DNA of 64,000 bases from Echinostoma caproni (GCA_900618425.1 UZAN01040301.1:7054-71053), one strand, 5' to 3'. Numbered from the stretch's first letter, positions 46,990 through 58,715 are shown. Numbers and translations: made by a program. Notes: generated by a model from the letters alone, not told the origin.

Positions 46990-48935
46990 GAAGCCGACAA
47001 ACGAGGATGATATGGGCTAGTTGAAAGCAAAGCTAGTGGACATGGAGAATCAATACCAAATTACAGGAACAAAGTAGACCTCCTTACTGACCGATGCACA
47101 CATCGAAGGACTAAAACAACTGAAATCTAATCGGAATATCGTTGTGCTGCGCTCCGAAAAGGGTTCCGGTGTAGTAGTGATGGATGTCACACTACAGAGA
47201 AAAGATGATGCATATCTTACAGAATGAAACGAAGTTTAAGCTTGACAATACACCAGACGATCCAAGTGCATTAGGGAAAATTTGTGCGGAACTGAAAACT
47301 CTTACTCAGACAAACCTTATACAATAATCAATGGCGAAATGTTTTCGTCCGAGGGGAACACAGACATCACAATTGTATGGCTTGCCGAAAGTGCACAAGG
47401 AAGGCATTCCATTACAACCCACTCTAAGCATGATCACCTCACGCAACATGCATTGACAAAGTGGTTAGCCAAAATTCTCGTACCGGTGAGAGTCAATTAG
47501 TCGGCGTAATGTCAAAGACAGCTTTGAGATGTGTAAAAATTTGACCCCTAGCAATATTTAACAAAGACAGATGTTTGTAATGGATGTCAACTCGATATTC
47601 ACAAATGTTCCGCTACATGAGACCAGCGGGATTATTTGTCAGGTAATTGAGAAGAATTTGCAAGTCAGATTACCTAGCAGTGAACTATCACGACTTCTAC
47701 TCCTTTGCACGTCAAACGTTAAGTTCCCGTTCCTCGGACAAGGATATCGACAGATAGATTAGGTAGCCATGGGCATTCCACTGAGACCGATTCTTGCGAA
47801 CATTTTTCTTGGTTACCTAGAAGAAAGCCTTGAAGAGGACATCTGAAAATTAGATCTATACTGTCGCTATGCTGATGACATCTCCGTCATAAGCAACATC
47901 AAGGAACACGGAGCGAACCTTTTTCATCGGTTCAATACAATTCACCCCAACATCCCGCTTACTCCTCACGACGAACGGGATGGTGGCATCAAGTTTTTAG
48001 ACATAAATATTACTCGTCGTCCAGTTGGATCAATTAAAAGATCTGTCTTCCGAAAGAACACGTGGTCTGGGCAATACTTGCATTTCACACGCTTTGCTCC
48101 CATGCGATACAAAATTGGTCTCGTTCGCACACTATTTCATCGAGCTCGTGAAATATGCACAGAGGAATGTTTAAACGATGAAAGTGATGTCCCAAAAGAA
48201 GCATTACAAGAAAATGGATATCCAGGCGCACTCATCGCCAAGCATAGTAAAGTAAAACCAAAAGTAGACAACCCAATAACTGTCCCCAAAAGGAAAACAT
48301 TTTTGAAGTTAGTATACAAAGGCGATGGCGTGAGTGAACTAGTTAGCAAGCGGTTGAACTTTGTCTTCAAGGCGGTCCAATATGCAGTTGACCCAGTCAT
48401 TGTCTTCATCCCCACCCGGATACCAACGACATCAGTGAAAGAACTATTGCCCCCCTCCGCCAAATCAAATTGTATTTACCAATTCAAGGGTGGATGCTCG
48501 GCCATCTACATAGGCAGGATAGAGAGGCATTTACATCACCGAATAGCCGAACACATCCCGGTGTGGCGCAAGAAAGCGATGGACGACACGTTTGCAACTG
48601 TCATTGTATTGTATTGTATTGTATTTGTAACTTGTGTAAGCATATATGCTTACATTTCAGTTAGGTCATCAACTGATCAGAGAAATCTTAGATCTTCAAT
48701 AACGCAACAATTATTTGAACAAAAACACTGTGTCACTGCACCCCACGCATTCCACGTCAACTACAACACAGCATTTATTATCTCACTGACTATAAAAAAT
48801 CATTTTGACTGCAGTATGCACGTGCACAGATGCAGTGAAATGATCATGGATAAATTGTGCAAACCCATATTTGTGACTTCTCTGTTCAAATTTGTGACGG
48901 GAAAACAGTGTTTTCGATAATCTTAATGTAACAAA
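46990..48935 (+). mobile_element. Penelope-like element with RT and GIY-YIG endonuclease, decayed
   Basis: Sense-strand blocks in order: IEGLKQLKSNRNIVVLRSEK with GSGVVVMD, YGLPKVHKEGIPLQP, FVMDVNSIFTNVPLHE (RT motif A), a VAMGIPL...ILANIFL block, YCRYADDISVI (catalytic YADD), GGIKFLDINITR, then CIYQFKGGCSAIYIGRIERH followed by RIAEHIPVW (GIY-YIG endonuclease). This RT plus YIG order is diagnostic for Penelope-like elements, a class distinct from LTR and non-LTR elements. In-frame stops precede VAMGI and follow LEEDI. Within the C-terminal part is a small nested insertion (48603-48664). Confidence 0.92.
48603..48664 (-). mobile_element. Nested 3' tail of a CR1/Jockey element inside the Penelope copy
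   Basis: The reverse complement reads CTGAAATGTAAGCATATATG then CTTACACAAGTTACAAATAC and an AATAC/ATACA run. It parallels CTGAAATGTAAGCTTCAATG and CTTGTAAAATTGATACACAA at the 3' end of the element at 46.6 kb. GTCAT occurs at both edges and could be a target-site duplication. Confidence 0.6.
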
Positions 48936-49469
48936 ATTCGAAAACCTTCTGCTGGTCACGTTGTCTGTTTTCCTTAAAAACCTGACCACTGGAGGAGGAC
49001 AAAGTCAGTTGACCTTTTTGATTAAGTCTCATCAAGCTACCACGCCACATTTTATTGGGAAAATGTGCGACTGTGATCGTCAAATAGGGACAGAGCTCTA
49101 AATTTGTGCATTTGTTTTTTACCCAAGGATGACTATGTTTTAAGCAAGCGAATATACCTAATCTCTCCAGTCATGAGGATAGAATAACTTCACATGGGGT
49201 CACCATGTGCACCATTTAGAGATCAACTCAAATTGTTCTAACCAACAAATTATTGTTTTCATTCTTAAAACCATAAATAGTACACTCTTGGAGGAATTTA
49301 AATTCCCGAANCGAAATAATCTAACAGATATCATGCAAACATGAAAACGTCTTAAGCAGCAACGTTTAAGCTGGTGGTTTTAAGCCTCTGTGATCTTTTA
49401 CGCATGATTTATAAACCAATAGGGTCATTACCATCAAGGTAAAAATTCCGTTTGTTTGAAATAGACATT

Positions 49470-51290
49470 AGTATTACTGTGTTTGCCGTTTGAAAGCAGC
49501 GTCTGTCTTCTCTTCCACCACAATCGCTGGAAGGGAATTCCGGAGTGTTGTTGACCTATGCGAGAGTCGGTAGACTAACGAAAAACCAACTGACTGAAGT
49601 TTCCGCAACGTGAGAGAGTGCCCCTGCGTGCGGTGCTCTGCCCGTGAAGGGAAGTACTGTTGCAGCTCCAGGGCCCATATCACCTCTCAGGATCTTCCTC
49701 AGGCAGATGAGATTTCCTCGATACGCAATTGGGAACAGACCAGTAGCTTGTAGACGACCTACATAGCTGGCCCCGCGTAGTTCAACAATGAGTCTAGTGG
49801 CAGCACGTTGTACACNNNNNNNNNNNNNNNNNNNNNNNNNNNNNNNNNNNNNNNNNNNNNNNNNNNNNNNNNNNNNNNNNNNNNNNNNNNNNNNNNNNNN
49901 NNNNNNNNNNNNNNNNNNNNNNNNNNNNNNNNNNNNNNNNNNNNNNNNNNNNNNNNNNNNNNNNNNNNNNNNNNNNNNNNNNNNNNNNNNNNNNNNNNNN
50001 NNNNNNNNNNNNNNNNNNNNNNNNNNNNNNNNNNNNNNNNNNNNNNNNNNNNNNNNNNNNNNNNNNNNNNNNNNNNNNNNNNNNNNNNNNNNNNNNNNNN
50101 NNNNNNNNNNNNNNNNNNNNNNNNNNNNNNNNNNNNNNNNNNNNNNNNNNNNNNNNNNNNNNNNNNNNNNNNNNNNNNNNNNNNNNNNNNNNNNNNNNNN
50201 NNNNNNNNNNNNNNNNNNNNNNNNNNNNNNNNNNNNNNNNNNNNNNNNNNNNNNNNNNNNNNNNNNNNNNNNNNNNNNNNNNNNNNNNNNNNNNNNNNNN
50301 NNNNNNNNNNNNNNNNNNNNNNNNNNNNNNNNNNNNNNNNNNNNNNNNNNNNNNNNNNNNNNNNNNNNNNNNNNNNNNNNNNNNNNNNNNNNNNNNNNNN
50401 NNNNNNNNNNNNNNNNNNNNNNNNNNNNNNNNNNNNNNNNNNNNNNNNNNNNNNNNNNNNNNNNNNNNNNNNNNNNNNNNNNNNNNNNNNNNNNNNNNNN
50501 NNNNNNNNNNNNNNNNNNNNNNNNNNNNNNNNNNNNNNNNNNNNNNNNNNNNNNNNNNNNNNNNNNNNNNNNNNNNNNNNNNNNNNNNNNNNNNNNNNNN
50601 NNNNNNNNNNNNNNNNNNNNNNNNNNNNNNNNNNNNNNNNNNNNNNNNNNNNGTCCTTTGGCCTTGTCCTCGGTTCAGCGTTCACGTGCAAATAGCCGAC
50701 TTGAGAGGCATGAGCGACCCGACTGGAAACAGTGTTGTTGGTGGCACAGGTGACCGTGGCACACAAAATGCTGCCGAAGCCGTGCAGCCACCAGTCGCTC
50801 CATTACTTTACCCACAGCGCTAGTAAGGCTGACTGGTCAGTAGTTACCAGGGTTACTCCTATCCCCAACTTTGGGCAGTAGGACAATGACAGCGTCCTTC
50901 CACTGCCGCGGTAAACGTCTTGAGTGAATGACAAATTGAACAGGCTGCACAGTGGCGCTGCAAGTTCATCTGCTAGCTCCTTCAGGATCAGCGGATGCAC
51001 ACCATCAGGTCCAAGTGACTGGTGAACCTTTAGTCGACGCAGCTCCAGGGCCACAGGGCCACCTCTCCGATGGTAAATGGGGCGCATTTCAGCGCACTGT
51101 CAGTGTCCAGTAGATGTGCCGGTGTGCTGGAGGCTAGGGTGTACACTGAGGCATAATGTGATGCCAGCATCTCCGCTTTGTCCTCATCTTTTTCGGCTGG
51201 TGCCCCATCTTTGGCGAGAGTCGGGAGACCAGGCATTGCTATGGACTTTACGATTCTGCGAACTTCCAGTCACAATTCTTGACTTGACTT
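49470..51290 (-). mobile_element. CR1/L2-like non-LTR retrotransposon, antisense, with N gap
   Basis: In minus-strand order: a pre-RT block (MPGLPTLAKDGAPAEKDEDK then AEMLASHYASVYT), RT start LKVHQSLGPDGVHPLILKEL, FNLSFTQDVYRGSGR, PVSLTSAVGKVMERLVAARL then QQHCFQSGRSC, then the N run, then a C-terminal block resembling SFSxRVVDxWNxLPxxVV (FSLVYRLSHRSTTLRNSLPA). The layout is that of CR1-group elements. The catalytic YADD lies in or near the N run and cannot be judged. GC content is higher than in the surrounding intron. Confidence 0.87.
49816..50652. other. Assembly gap (837 N)
   Basis: Run of N inside the CR1-like copy. Unlike the other long gap, its flanks are not repeats of each other. 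Open frames spanning it are artefacts. Confidence 0.99.
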
Positions 51291-51702
51291 GATTAAACCT
51301 TTTGAGACTAAAAAGGCTATTATATTTAGCTTATTGGGTCCCAAAATTGAACAAGCTATTATCACATCATGTCACGAGGTAAACTCTTCATGGCTTAAAT
51401 GCCCATCATTTAATTTTTTTGGTAGCTTTACCATCAGACACATTTTACACTCACTTCTTAAATTGCAGCTCCCCCTCCAACCCCGATTAGACGTACCTTG
51501 CTACAAAATCGGCTTGTCTGCTGCTTTGACTCATTCATTTACTGAAATGTAATTAGTTTTCCGTATGAAATCTTTGTACTACATTTTTGGATTGTAAGGA
51601 GAACCTGTCGTCGTAGTCAGCTTACATAATAACTGGTGGGTTCCATAAAACTCTATAAGTTGAATGAGGGGACCAAATGCGAAAGATCAATGCTATTCGT
51701 AT

Positions 51703-51774
51703 GACCACACCTCAACGATAGAGCGATAGAGCTGTAGAAAGTCGTGGGCTTGGGTTCGAATCCCACTGTGGTTA
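51703..51774 (+). repeat. tRNA-like sequence (SINE head or tRNA pseudogene)
   Basis: About 72 nt. The 5' end GACCACA can pair with 3' TGTGGTT (acceptor stem). The B box is GGTTCGAATCC, with a short TGGG/CCCA T-stem. The D and anticodon arms are poor. The following TTTGACC and ATTTATGAAAGTTA resemble the family 2 SINE body, so a SINE head is more likely than a functional tRNA. Confidence 0.5.
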
Positions 51775-54134
51775 GTGAACGTTTGACCATTCATAATATT
51801 TATGAAAGTTAAAAGTACTCAAACGTAAGAACTTATCAACTTTTCTTGAGAAACTTTGTGCAGAATTGGCACTTACCGGTGTTTACCCCAGCTGATCCAA
51901 AAGCACAAACTATATAAATGTTGGCCAAACCGGTACAACATAACTCACATTTCGGAAAAACATTTCAGTTTCCAATATCATACTTGCATATTGATGGTTG
52001 TGAGTGAAGTGTGTTCATTCCGAACGACGCGAAAACACTAACAAGAGAAAGGAGGATTCGGGTTTAAATGAGGAAGATGTGAAACAAACAATTGTAATTT
52101 GTAATTTATTTTATAGGTACAGAATTTCACCAGATAGACGGTACATTTGCACCACTAAATTCTAATTGTGTATACTACTTGTCAGTGTTTCCAGATGACA
52201 AGAATCTTCAGCCCTCGGATCTCAACCTGATAAACCACCGATACACGTTTTAAGCGTTTAAAACAGAAACATCACACCCTTTAGTTCTTATGTCCCTCTT
52301 AGTGCTTGTATCCTAAACTTCGTTCAATATATTTGACTTACTGAATTCAGACACCATATTACAACGAATGTAACAAATACTTATCTTAAATTTATTGAAT
52401 AAAAATGCGGTTGATTTTCCTCACTCTTCTTCTGCCAGTCGTAATTCAGTGCAGACAGTATCACTGCAATCTATCCATTCTCCTTTCCTAACATGCATTC
52501 AAGTAATAGAGGGGTCGATGTCGCTGAATTTGTACAGACGTCTTTTACCGTCTTAATAAGGTAAATTTATCAACTTGACAAATTTTTAGCAAATCCTTTC
52601 CCTACTGGCGATATCCGGTTATTTATCTTCACTATCAATTAGCTATTCCGTTTCTCAGTTTCCTACGGCATACTAACCTATGGTAATTTTCAATTCAATC
52701 CACAATTCAATCAGAATTTCCAAACAGCATGTTTCGAAACCAGGGCCACAACCATTTAGTCCTATTGGTTTGTGAAACGCCTATTCGGCACTCTAAAACC
52801 CTGCTGATGGTCAAGCCCGACCTTGTAAGCCACTTGCTCACCGACCTGTTTCATCAAGTAATGTTATTCTTAATTGGCGATAAGTTCAATTATTACTAGC
52901 AGTGTTAAGTGAGACCCATAGCTCATGGCATGTCATGGCGATTCTCTGGTGAGACCATGCTCATCCGGATGATTTCACAGATAACTGATTAAACACTTGA
53001 TCTTCATAAAGGACATTTCAAGCTTTATTAACCTCTTTACTCGATGAACAAACCACCATCATCACGACTACCAACACTACGGTTGCCCAGTTAACAACAA
53101 CTAACCGCATTTTTCAAATGTGTGAGTATTTTTTTCGGTTGACTAAGACTGAACGACCCATTCAGTTTTCATCGATTGTGTTGTTCCAGTTCATTGACCA
53201 AACAACAATGTAGCCACAGCACATTTCATACAAGCGGTAGCAGCAGCAGCAGAAACAGAATCCGATTACACAGCTCATCCGACAGACCAAATGATTTTTG
53301 TTTTGGTAGCATATCTTTGCAGCCGCAACAAGGTTTTCCATTTCTTCCCGGTGGTTGAGGCGTGCAACCTTCTGTACCCGCATGCATGTCCATGAATTAG
53401 ACCGTTTTCATACATTGACTGGTATAGGTGCAGTGAATCGATTTTGTCGTTTGAGAGAGAACACTCGAACGTACTTGTCACATTCTAACTCATTTTGAAG
53501 AACCACAAATTAAAAAAACAATAACAAGTCCTGCCATCGACTGAACAATGGACTATCAACATGACTTATGGTGAATCCGCTAAGCCCGCAGAGCTTATTC
53601 GACTGGAACAATTTTACTCATGCATTTGTTGTTAGAATACGTTCTTCTGGTAGTGCTGTTTTGCGGGGACTGAACATCTGATTTGCTAAAGTGTGATGTG
53701 CTTTTCGGGCCGAGTGATACAATTAGGCATTTTGTTTCCGTTAGATGGTTATGTGTAACAGGCGACGGTTGATTGATCACTAATACACAACCCGTATGCA
53801 TTTATCTATCTCATTTGACACACTGATCGATTTTATGACTGCTCGAACTGCACCATACACGATTGTGATTGCTGCGTTCGTAGCAACGTTATGAAATGAC
53901 GATGGTTATACCGTGCATATCACATTACATATGGAATTCGTGTTTCAAGTGGTTCTATATGCCGATGCCAAATTAGTGGTATGTGTGTGTGATTTGAATA
54001 AAGCATCAGATTAAAGAAAGCGGCATTTCGATAAAAGCCAGCTTTGTGACCTGGTGGTTGAAGCTTTGAGGAAACCATTTATGTCCGTAACCTGAAATGT
54101 ATCAAAGCGCTACTACATTCAAAATTCCAGTCCC

Positions 54135-54338
54135 AATGTGCACTTCATTACTCCATGTATTTTCGATTTCATTCTGTTGCGCACACCGAGAATTTCAAGA
54201 GCTATGGAACAGGTGTTTCGGTGTTCACCAGCTTGGCTCATGCCCGAATGGATGTCACATCTATTGATTTTAGTCACTTGGAAACTGAAATCTCAGAGGT
54301 TTATGTTGCAAATTTCCATTCGCCCGATTCTCGATAAA
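54135..54338 (+). pseudogene. Exon-like open frame of unknown origin
   Basis: After an AAAATTCCAG acceptor-like site the frame reads CALHYSMYFRFHSVAHTENF, later LAHARMDVTSIDFSHLETEI, ending VANFHSPDSR and a stop. The composition is protein-like and the frame lacks repeat motifs. It lies within USP intron 4, where exons 4 and 5 already join in phase, so it is not needed by that gene. It may be a gene fragment carried by a repeat or the last exon of a nested gene. Confidence 0.3.
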
Positions 54339-54914
54339 CAGCCCAGAGAATGCAGGTAATCCATTGGCGAATACAAAGGTTTAAAAATGCTCACTCCTGA
54401 GAATATTTCAACAGATGAAACGTAACCACAGAAAATATTTTGGTACTCTAAGTATGTATTTTTATTCCCACACTAAATTTATTTTGTTATCCATTACATT
54501 AGCAATAATATGAAGTTAAAGTATGGAGAGGAATAGAGAGGAAGCATGAATGCAATGCATGCATTGCGTTTATAGGCAAAACCAATTAGAGAATAAACTG
54601 TCTAAATGAGATGATTACATAACTAAAACGTTGTATAGTGCACATAAAAGATTCTGAATAAACATCCCAAAAAGGAGTTGATTCTTCACTGCCTACCGTT
54701 AATGATATACAAATATTTAAAGTTTTTGTGATAATGCTACAAGGCACGTTCTTCACGGCTCTGCTCGATTTGAGTCCAAGGATGAAGTACGACTATTGTG
54801 TTCCTTTGAAACTATTTCGTGGAACATCTGACAGTTATATCTAAGGATAGTGGAGGGTTTTATTTGTTTTCATAGTGTACTTCGGCGCGTACAGAGCAGA
54901 TGAGGCAGTCCCTA

Positions 54915-54975
54915 AAAACTAAGGAACACTGTACAGCTATTTCCAATTGATTTGGTATTTTCAGCAATGCAAAGC
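54915..54975 (-). repeat. SINE family 1 fragment
   Basis: Plus-strand ACTGTACAGCTATTTCCAAT, TGATTTGGT and TCAGCAATGCAA match the reverse complement of the SINE body. It immediately precedes the sense copy at 54988. Confidence 0.45.
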
Positions 54976-54987
54976 CGGTCTGATCAT

Positions 54988-55170
54988 AGTGTTGTCAGAT
55001 GCCCAGTGGTTGAGCGTAGTAGTGTAGTACTTCCGTACTTCCTGTGAGGTACCGGCTTCAATCTTCAGTTGGATTCGCACTGCTGATGAGACTAAATCAG
55101 GTAAAAACAGATGCACAGAGCTTTCTAGCTTTTCAGTTAACGCCTCATTTACTCAATACACAATAGAGTT
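54988..55170 (+). repeat. tRNA-derived SINE, family 1
   Basis: The head GCCCAGTGGTTGAGCGTAGT with degraded B box CGGCTTCAATCTTC is followed by GGATTCGCACTGCTGATGAG, AGCTTTCTAGCTTTTCAGTT and CTCATTTACTC. It lies 0.43 kb upstream of USP exon 5. Confidence 0.75.
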
Positions 55171-55604
55171 CAGCATATGGGCGTATTTAACCTTCATAAT
55201 GTCGTGTTTGTAGTAGCTCATTTATTCCGTACAGGTGATAGGCACTACGCTCAGTCAGAAAACATGTGAAGGAATTTTATCTACCTTTTAAATCCTTGAG
55301 TATATGAATGAAATTTTCGCAACACAGTACTCCTGAGATAAGTTAATCTTGATAGAAGCCAGACCACAATAAATCAATGGTCACGGAATTTTCTTTTTCG
55401 ATTTCACAAACAAAGATGCATGTCACTCCCAATATCATCAAATTCATCATAAACCAGACGAGCATCAACAGTATGATGTATTTCCCCCAGTTTATCACTA
55501 TAAACCATAAGTTAATTTAATCACATAATTTGTGTTTCTTCAGAAAAACTGCTTTCGTGTATTACTATTCCTCCTCAACATCATAAATGCCTCCTTGTTT
55601 CCAG

Positions 55605-55985
55605 TCAACAGGATGCTGCCGAATTCCTAACTTGTCTGTTGGATATGTTGCATTCGGAAATGAAACCGAAACGTGACAACTCGAATAATGGAAGTCTGGC
55701 CTCCGGTTCCGTTTCATCCTTAACCTCATCCATGGAGGCTGCGGTCCGGCCTGGCTGCTGCAAAAACAGTAATGAGAACGCTGACAACGGCAACTGTGAC
55801 AACAACAACGGATGCATTAATGCGGATCAAGAGAGTAACGGCAGCAATCACTCATCCCGGGAACATTCCAAGAAGGGTTCAAAGTTGAAAAACATGAAAT
55901 TATCACTGAGAAAACATTCTAGCAGACGAACTCGTTGCATTGAATGTTCCTCGCGAGATGATCTGAGCAAAACTGAAGCAGCTCG
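55605..55985 (+). CDS. USP deubiquitinase, exon 5: QQDAAEFL box and large S/N-rich insert
   Basis: Residues 398-524. The acceptor is TTGTTTCCAG; the donor is GTAATT. The exon opens with QQDAAEFLTCLLDMLHSEM, the second diagnostic box of the USP family (QQDAxEFLxxLLDxLHE). It is followed by about 105 residues that have no counterpart in a minimal USP: a Ser/Asn/Asp-rich stretch with a run of Asn and a Cys-Cys pair, then a basic segment rich in Lys, Arg and Ser. Insertions at this point of the catalytic core occur in several USPs. The exon leaves in phase 2 (CG), completed by T of exon 6 to Arg525. It lies about 11.6 kb beyond exon 4. Confidence 0.92.
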
Positions 55986-57805
55986 GTAATTTAACTGTGC
56001 TTAACTTCAATAAGTTTGGGGGTTTGTGATTTCGTACAGCTGAACACTATTCAGGGTTTGATTAAGGACATATGAAAACGAAACGACGACATCAGTTGAG
56101 GTTTCGATACAATATAGCTTCCAGAAGGAAGACACCGGAGATAGTAAACAAATTAAAGATCTACGAGCTCTATTACCGTTTCAGTCGGGTTAACGACTGG
56201 CTCGTATTATTGTGTCAAAGCCTGACGGTTCTAGCTGGAGCGTAGCGACATTCCGCTACATTTTGCCTTGACGTCTATTCTATGTACCGCCAAATGGATG
56301 TTTTCTCTAACGTGTATTCAATATAAAACACCAAAGTTAAAGCAATCTTGAACTGGGTACGTGTGCTGCACACAACGAATATCGAATAAGTATGGACCAA
56401 GACAATTTGCATTCGGACCCCGAAAACTAACAATTGGATCCATGTATATTCACTTTTAGCGTCACATACCAAGTCCAGTTACACTGCGGTTACTGATAAG
56501 TTACAGAAAATTAGGAAAACGTTTTGTGTTAAAAAATTGCTTTATTTGATGAAATCCACCACTTAGAGAGACACTTTCATGGAAAGAATCACATAATCAA
56601 GATTTTAAAGTCAGTAGAATTAAGTCTATCATATCGTATGTGCTATAGAATGCTCTACAATTATTACATTTTACTATGAATATTCCATGCAGAAGAGAGG
56701 CAAATATCACGCACTTAGTCTTTCAGATGACCAATGCGTTGTGAGTGTCCAAAATACAAAAATAGTTAAACTTAAGGTATCCTGCTGTGTAATTTTGATC
56801 AGAGGAAGCACAAATACAAACTTGTTGAGTCGAATGAAGCTTTCGATTGACAGTCCAACCGTTCTTGAAAGCGTTTGGAAGAGACTGGTGAGTATAAGTT
56901 TTAAAGTGAAAAGAAATTAAAAAAGCTTCCATTTCTACACAAAATTCAGTCACATTGATTTTGCTTGGTTTAACTGGGACTGAATTGCAATGATGGTCGT
57001 TTTGATTTATACGATAAGTTATACGGAAAATATGTAAAACACTAAGTTATGCTGTTAAGGCATCGGTGTTTGTTTGCCTGAATGTGAATCATTTGACATT
57101 GTTTGCAGATTTGCAGTATGTATCTCCCGCTGCTGGGCAAAATAGTACATTTGATACGGGTATCCTTATAGTTTCTTCGTCATCACTACCATCATTATCA
57201 TCATCTGAGACAGCCTCGTTGATTCATTATCATCGGTAATCAGTTTTGAGCATAACTGAATTCTTCGTCGATCGTTGTTACCATTAACCGAGTCATCACT
57301 ATCCGCATCATCTCTACAAAACTCTAGGTGGAGATAAATAAATGCCCATAACAAGACCAACTTTAGTGAGCGGCTTTTGGTATCGTGGGGGTCAAAAAAT
57401 CTGTGCTGAACTGCTTGATGAGAATTGACTTCATGTTGGTGTCACTATAAACTCGTCAGGTTCATGTCATCCTGTTTTAACACAATAATGGTTACCTAAA
57501 ACTAAAATATAGATGTTCTCAAAGGCTTTAGGCTAAAGCTTGAATGCAATACAATACAATATAATAAGTGTTGTCGATGCACAACTGAGTGTTGTGTTTG
57601 ATCTTTTCAGCCACTGTTACATGATATTATAACGTTAAATAAACTTTTGTGAATATGAAAAGGATTCTAACGAAGTTACCACGATAAACAAACGCGAGAT
57701 CCTTTGTGACTTCACTAATGCTGAAACTGCATATTGTATTAATTCCATACTCTCATTCTTCCTATCTCTCTCATGTGTTTTCTCTTTCTCCTAATCTCTT
57801 TGCAG
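55986..57805 (+). other. USP intron 5 (1.8 kb)
   Basis: Bounded by GTAATT and CTCTTTGCAG. It contains a short ATACA-type microsatellite around 57544-57562. No other feature was seen. Confidence 0.7.
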
Positions 57806-57849
57806 TCAGTGGGAAGAGGACAATAAGTCAGAAGATAGCCCTATCCGTA
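57806..57849 (+). CDS. USP deubiquitinase, exon 6 (44-nt microexon)
   Basis: Residues 525-539. The acceptor is CTCTTTGCAG after a very strong TCTCTTTCTCC tract; the donor is the consensus GTAAGT. It encodes QWEEDNKSEDSPIR. This matches the W-x(4)-x-EDS-x-I segment that directly precedes the F-x-x-QL-x-S-x-x-x-C segment in USPs such as USP2. The exon enters after CG and leaves in phase 1, matching both neighbours. The longer open frame on the same strand across this region (57706-58074) is a different frame and is not supported. Confidence 0.85.
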
Positions 57850-58715
57850 GTAAGTGGACAATTTGTAAACCGCAAACACGCATATGATTCACTACCACAT
57901 GGAATAAATCCATTTGTCACTTTACACTGTTGTAATAATGGAAGATTAAAATTTTCACCCCTTCCTTCCGAAATGAACGGGGTTGTGCGGTCAAACTGTT
58001 TGATTAAAAATTCTCTCAAACTTAAAAAATATCAAGCACTTTCTGAAACTGACGTGCGAGTTTTCTCATGCTGAAGGAATTAGACATCAACCAACCCATG
58101 CATAAGTGCCCTGGAATAGTGAACCATATAAAACCGGAACATCGTCAAATTCGTCTATCACCAAGCTAATACCATTACAATCTTTCAGAATTTTTTCTAC
58201 ATTTTGTCTGCGTTTATCAAGCGAAACCTCGAGGATAATGTTTATTATCACATACTTCTTTCCATTGCAGCAGCAATAACATCTATTTCATTTATCACTT
58301 TACATAAGTATTTTCTTAAATCAAAAAGTTTTTTACATTCCACTTTCTGGGTTAATTGGGATCCGCTAGAGTCAGATCCTCGGATGAAATCACCGAATCA
58401 AACTGGTTATCCGAAAACTAATCACCCACACCTAGAAGCGCTGTATCTACTTTAGTTGTTTCAAAAGCGGTTTTGATTCCTTAACATAATTTAAAACACA
58501 AAACAAAATTCGGTAGAACTTCTTGATTGTTATTGAAAAACCGATTTAGAGTTTAGTTTCTCAGTACGGCACCCTACTAACTTGGCGGTCCGTTTTTCAG
58601 AATTCCATATTTTTCTTCTGATTTTTGAGGTAACAATTTACTTTGCTCATTTTTCTTAGCATCAGTGTTCATTTTTGTATTGTTCCTTTGTTGAACTTTC
58701 TCATGTTTCTCACAG
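57850..58715 (+). other. USP intron 6 (0.87 kb)
   Basis: Bounded by GTAAGT and TTTCTCACAG. No repeat or coding motif was seen. Confidence 0.75.

Larger units (their letters stand above)
43987..55604 (+). other. USP intron 4 (11.6 kb), retroelement-laden
   Basis: Contains a CR1/Jockey copy, a Penelope-like element, an antisense CR1 copy with an N gap, a tRNA-like repeat and SINEs. A minus-strand open frame of 161 codons at 44246-44731 directly precedes the CR1/Jockey RT region; no motif was recognised. The stretch 51780-54130 shows nothing identifiable. Confidence 0.7.

Noticed and set aside
49759..50766. Open frames of about 300 codons on both strands
   Set aside because: They span 837 Ns; only the flanks are real, and these belong to a CR1-like copy.
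51703..51774. Functional tRNA gene
   Set aside because: The acceptor and T stems are plausible but the D and anticodon arms do not fold well, and the downstream sequence resembles a SINE body.
57706..58074. 122-codon frame across USP exon 6
   Set aside because: Different frame from the EDSPIR peptide, no similarity to any family, and it ignores two consensus splice sites.
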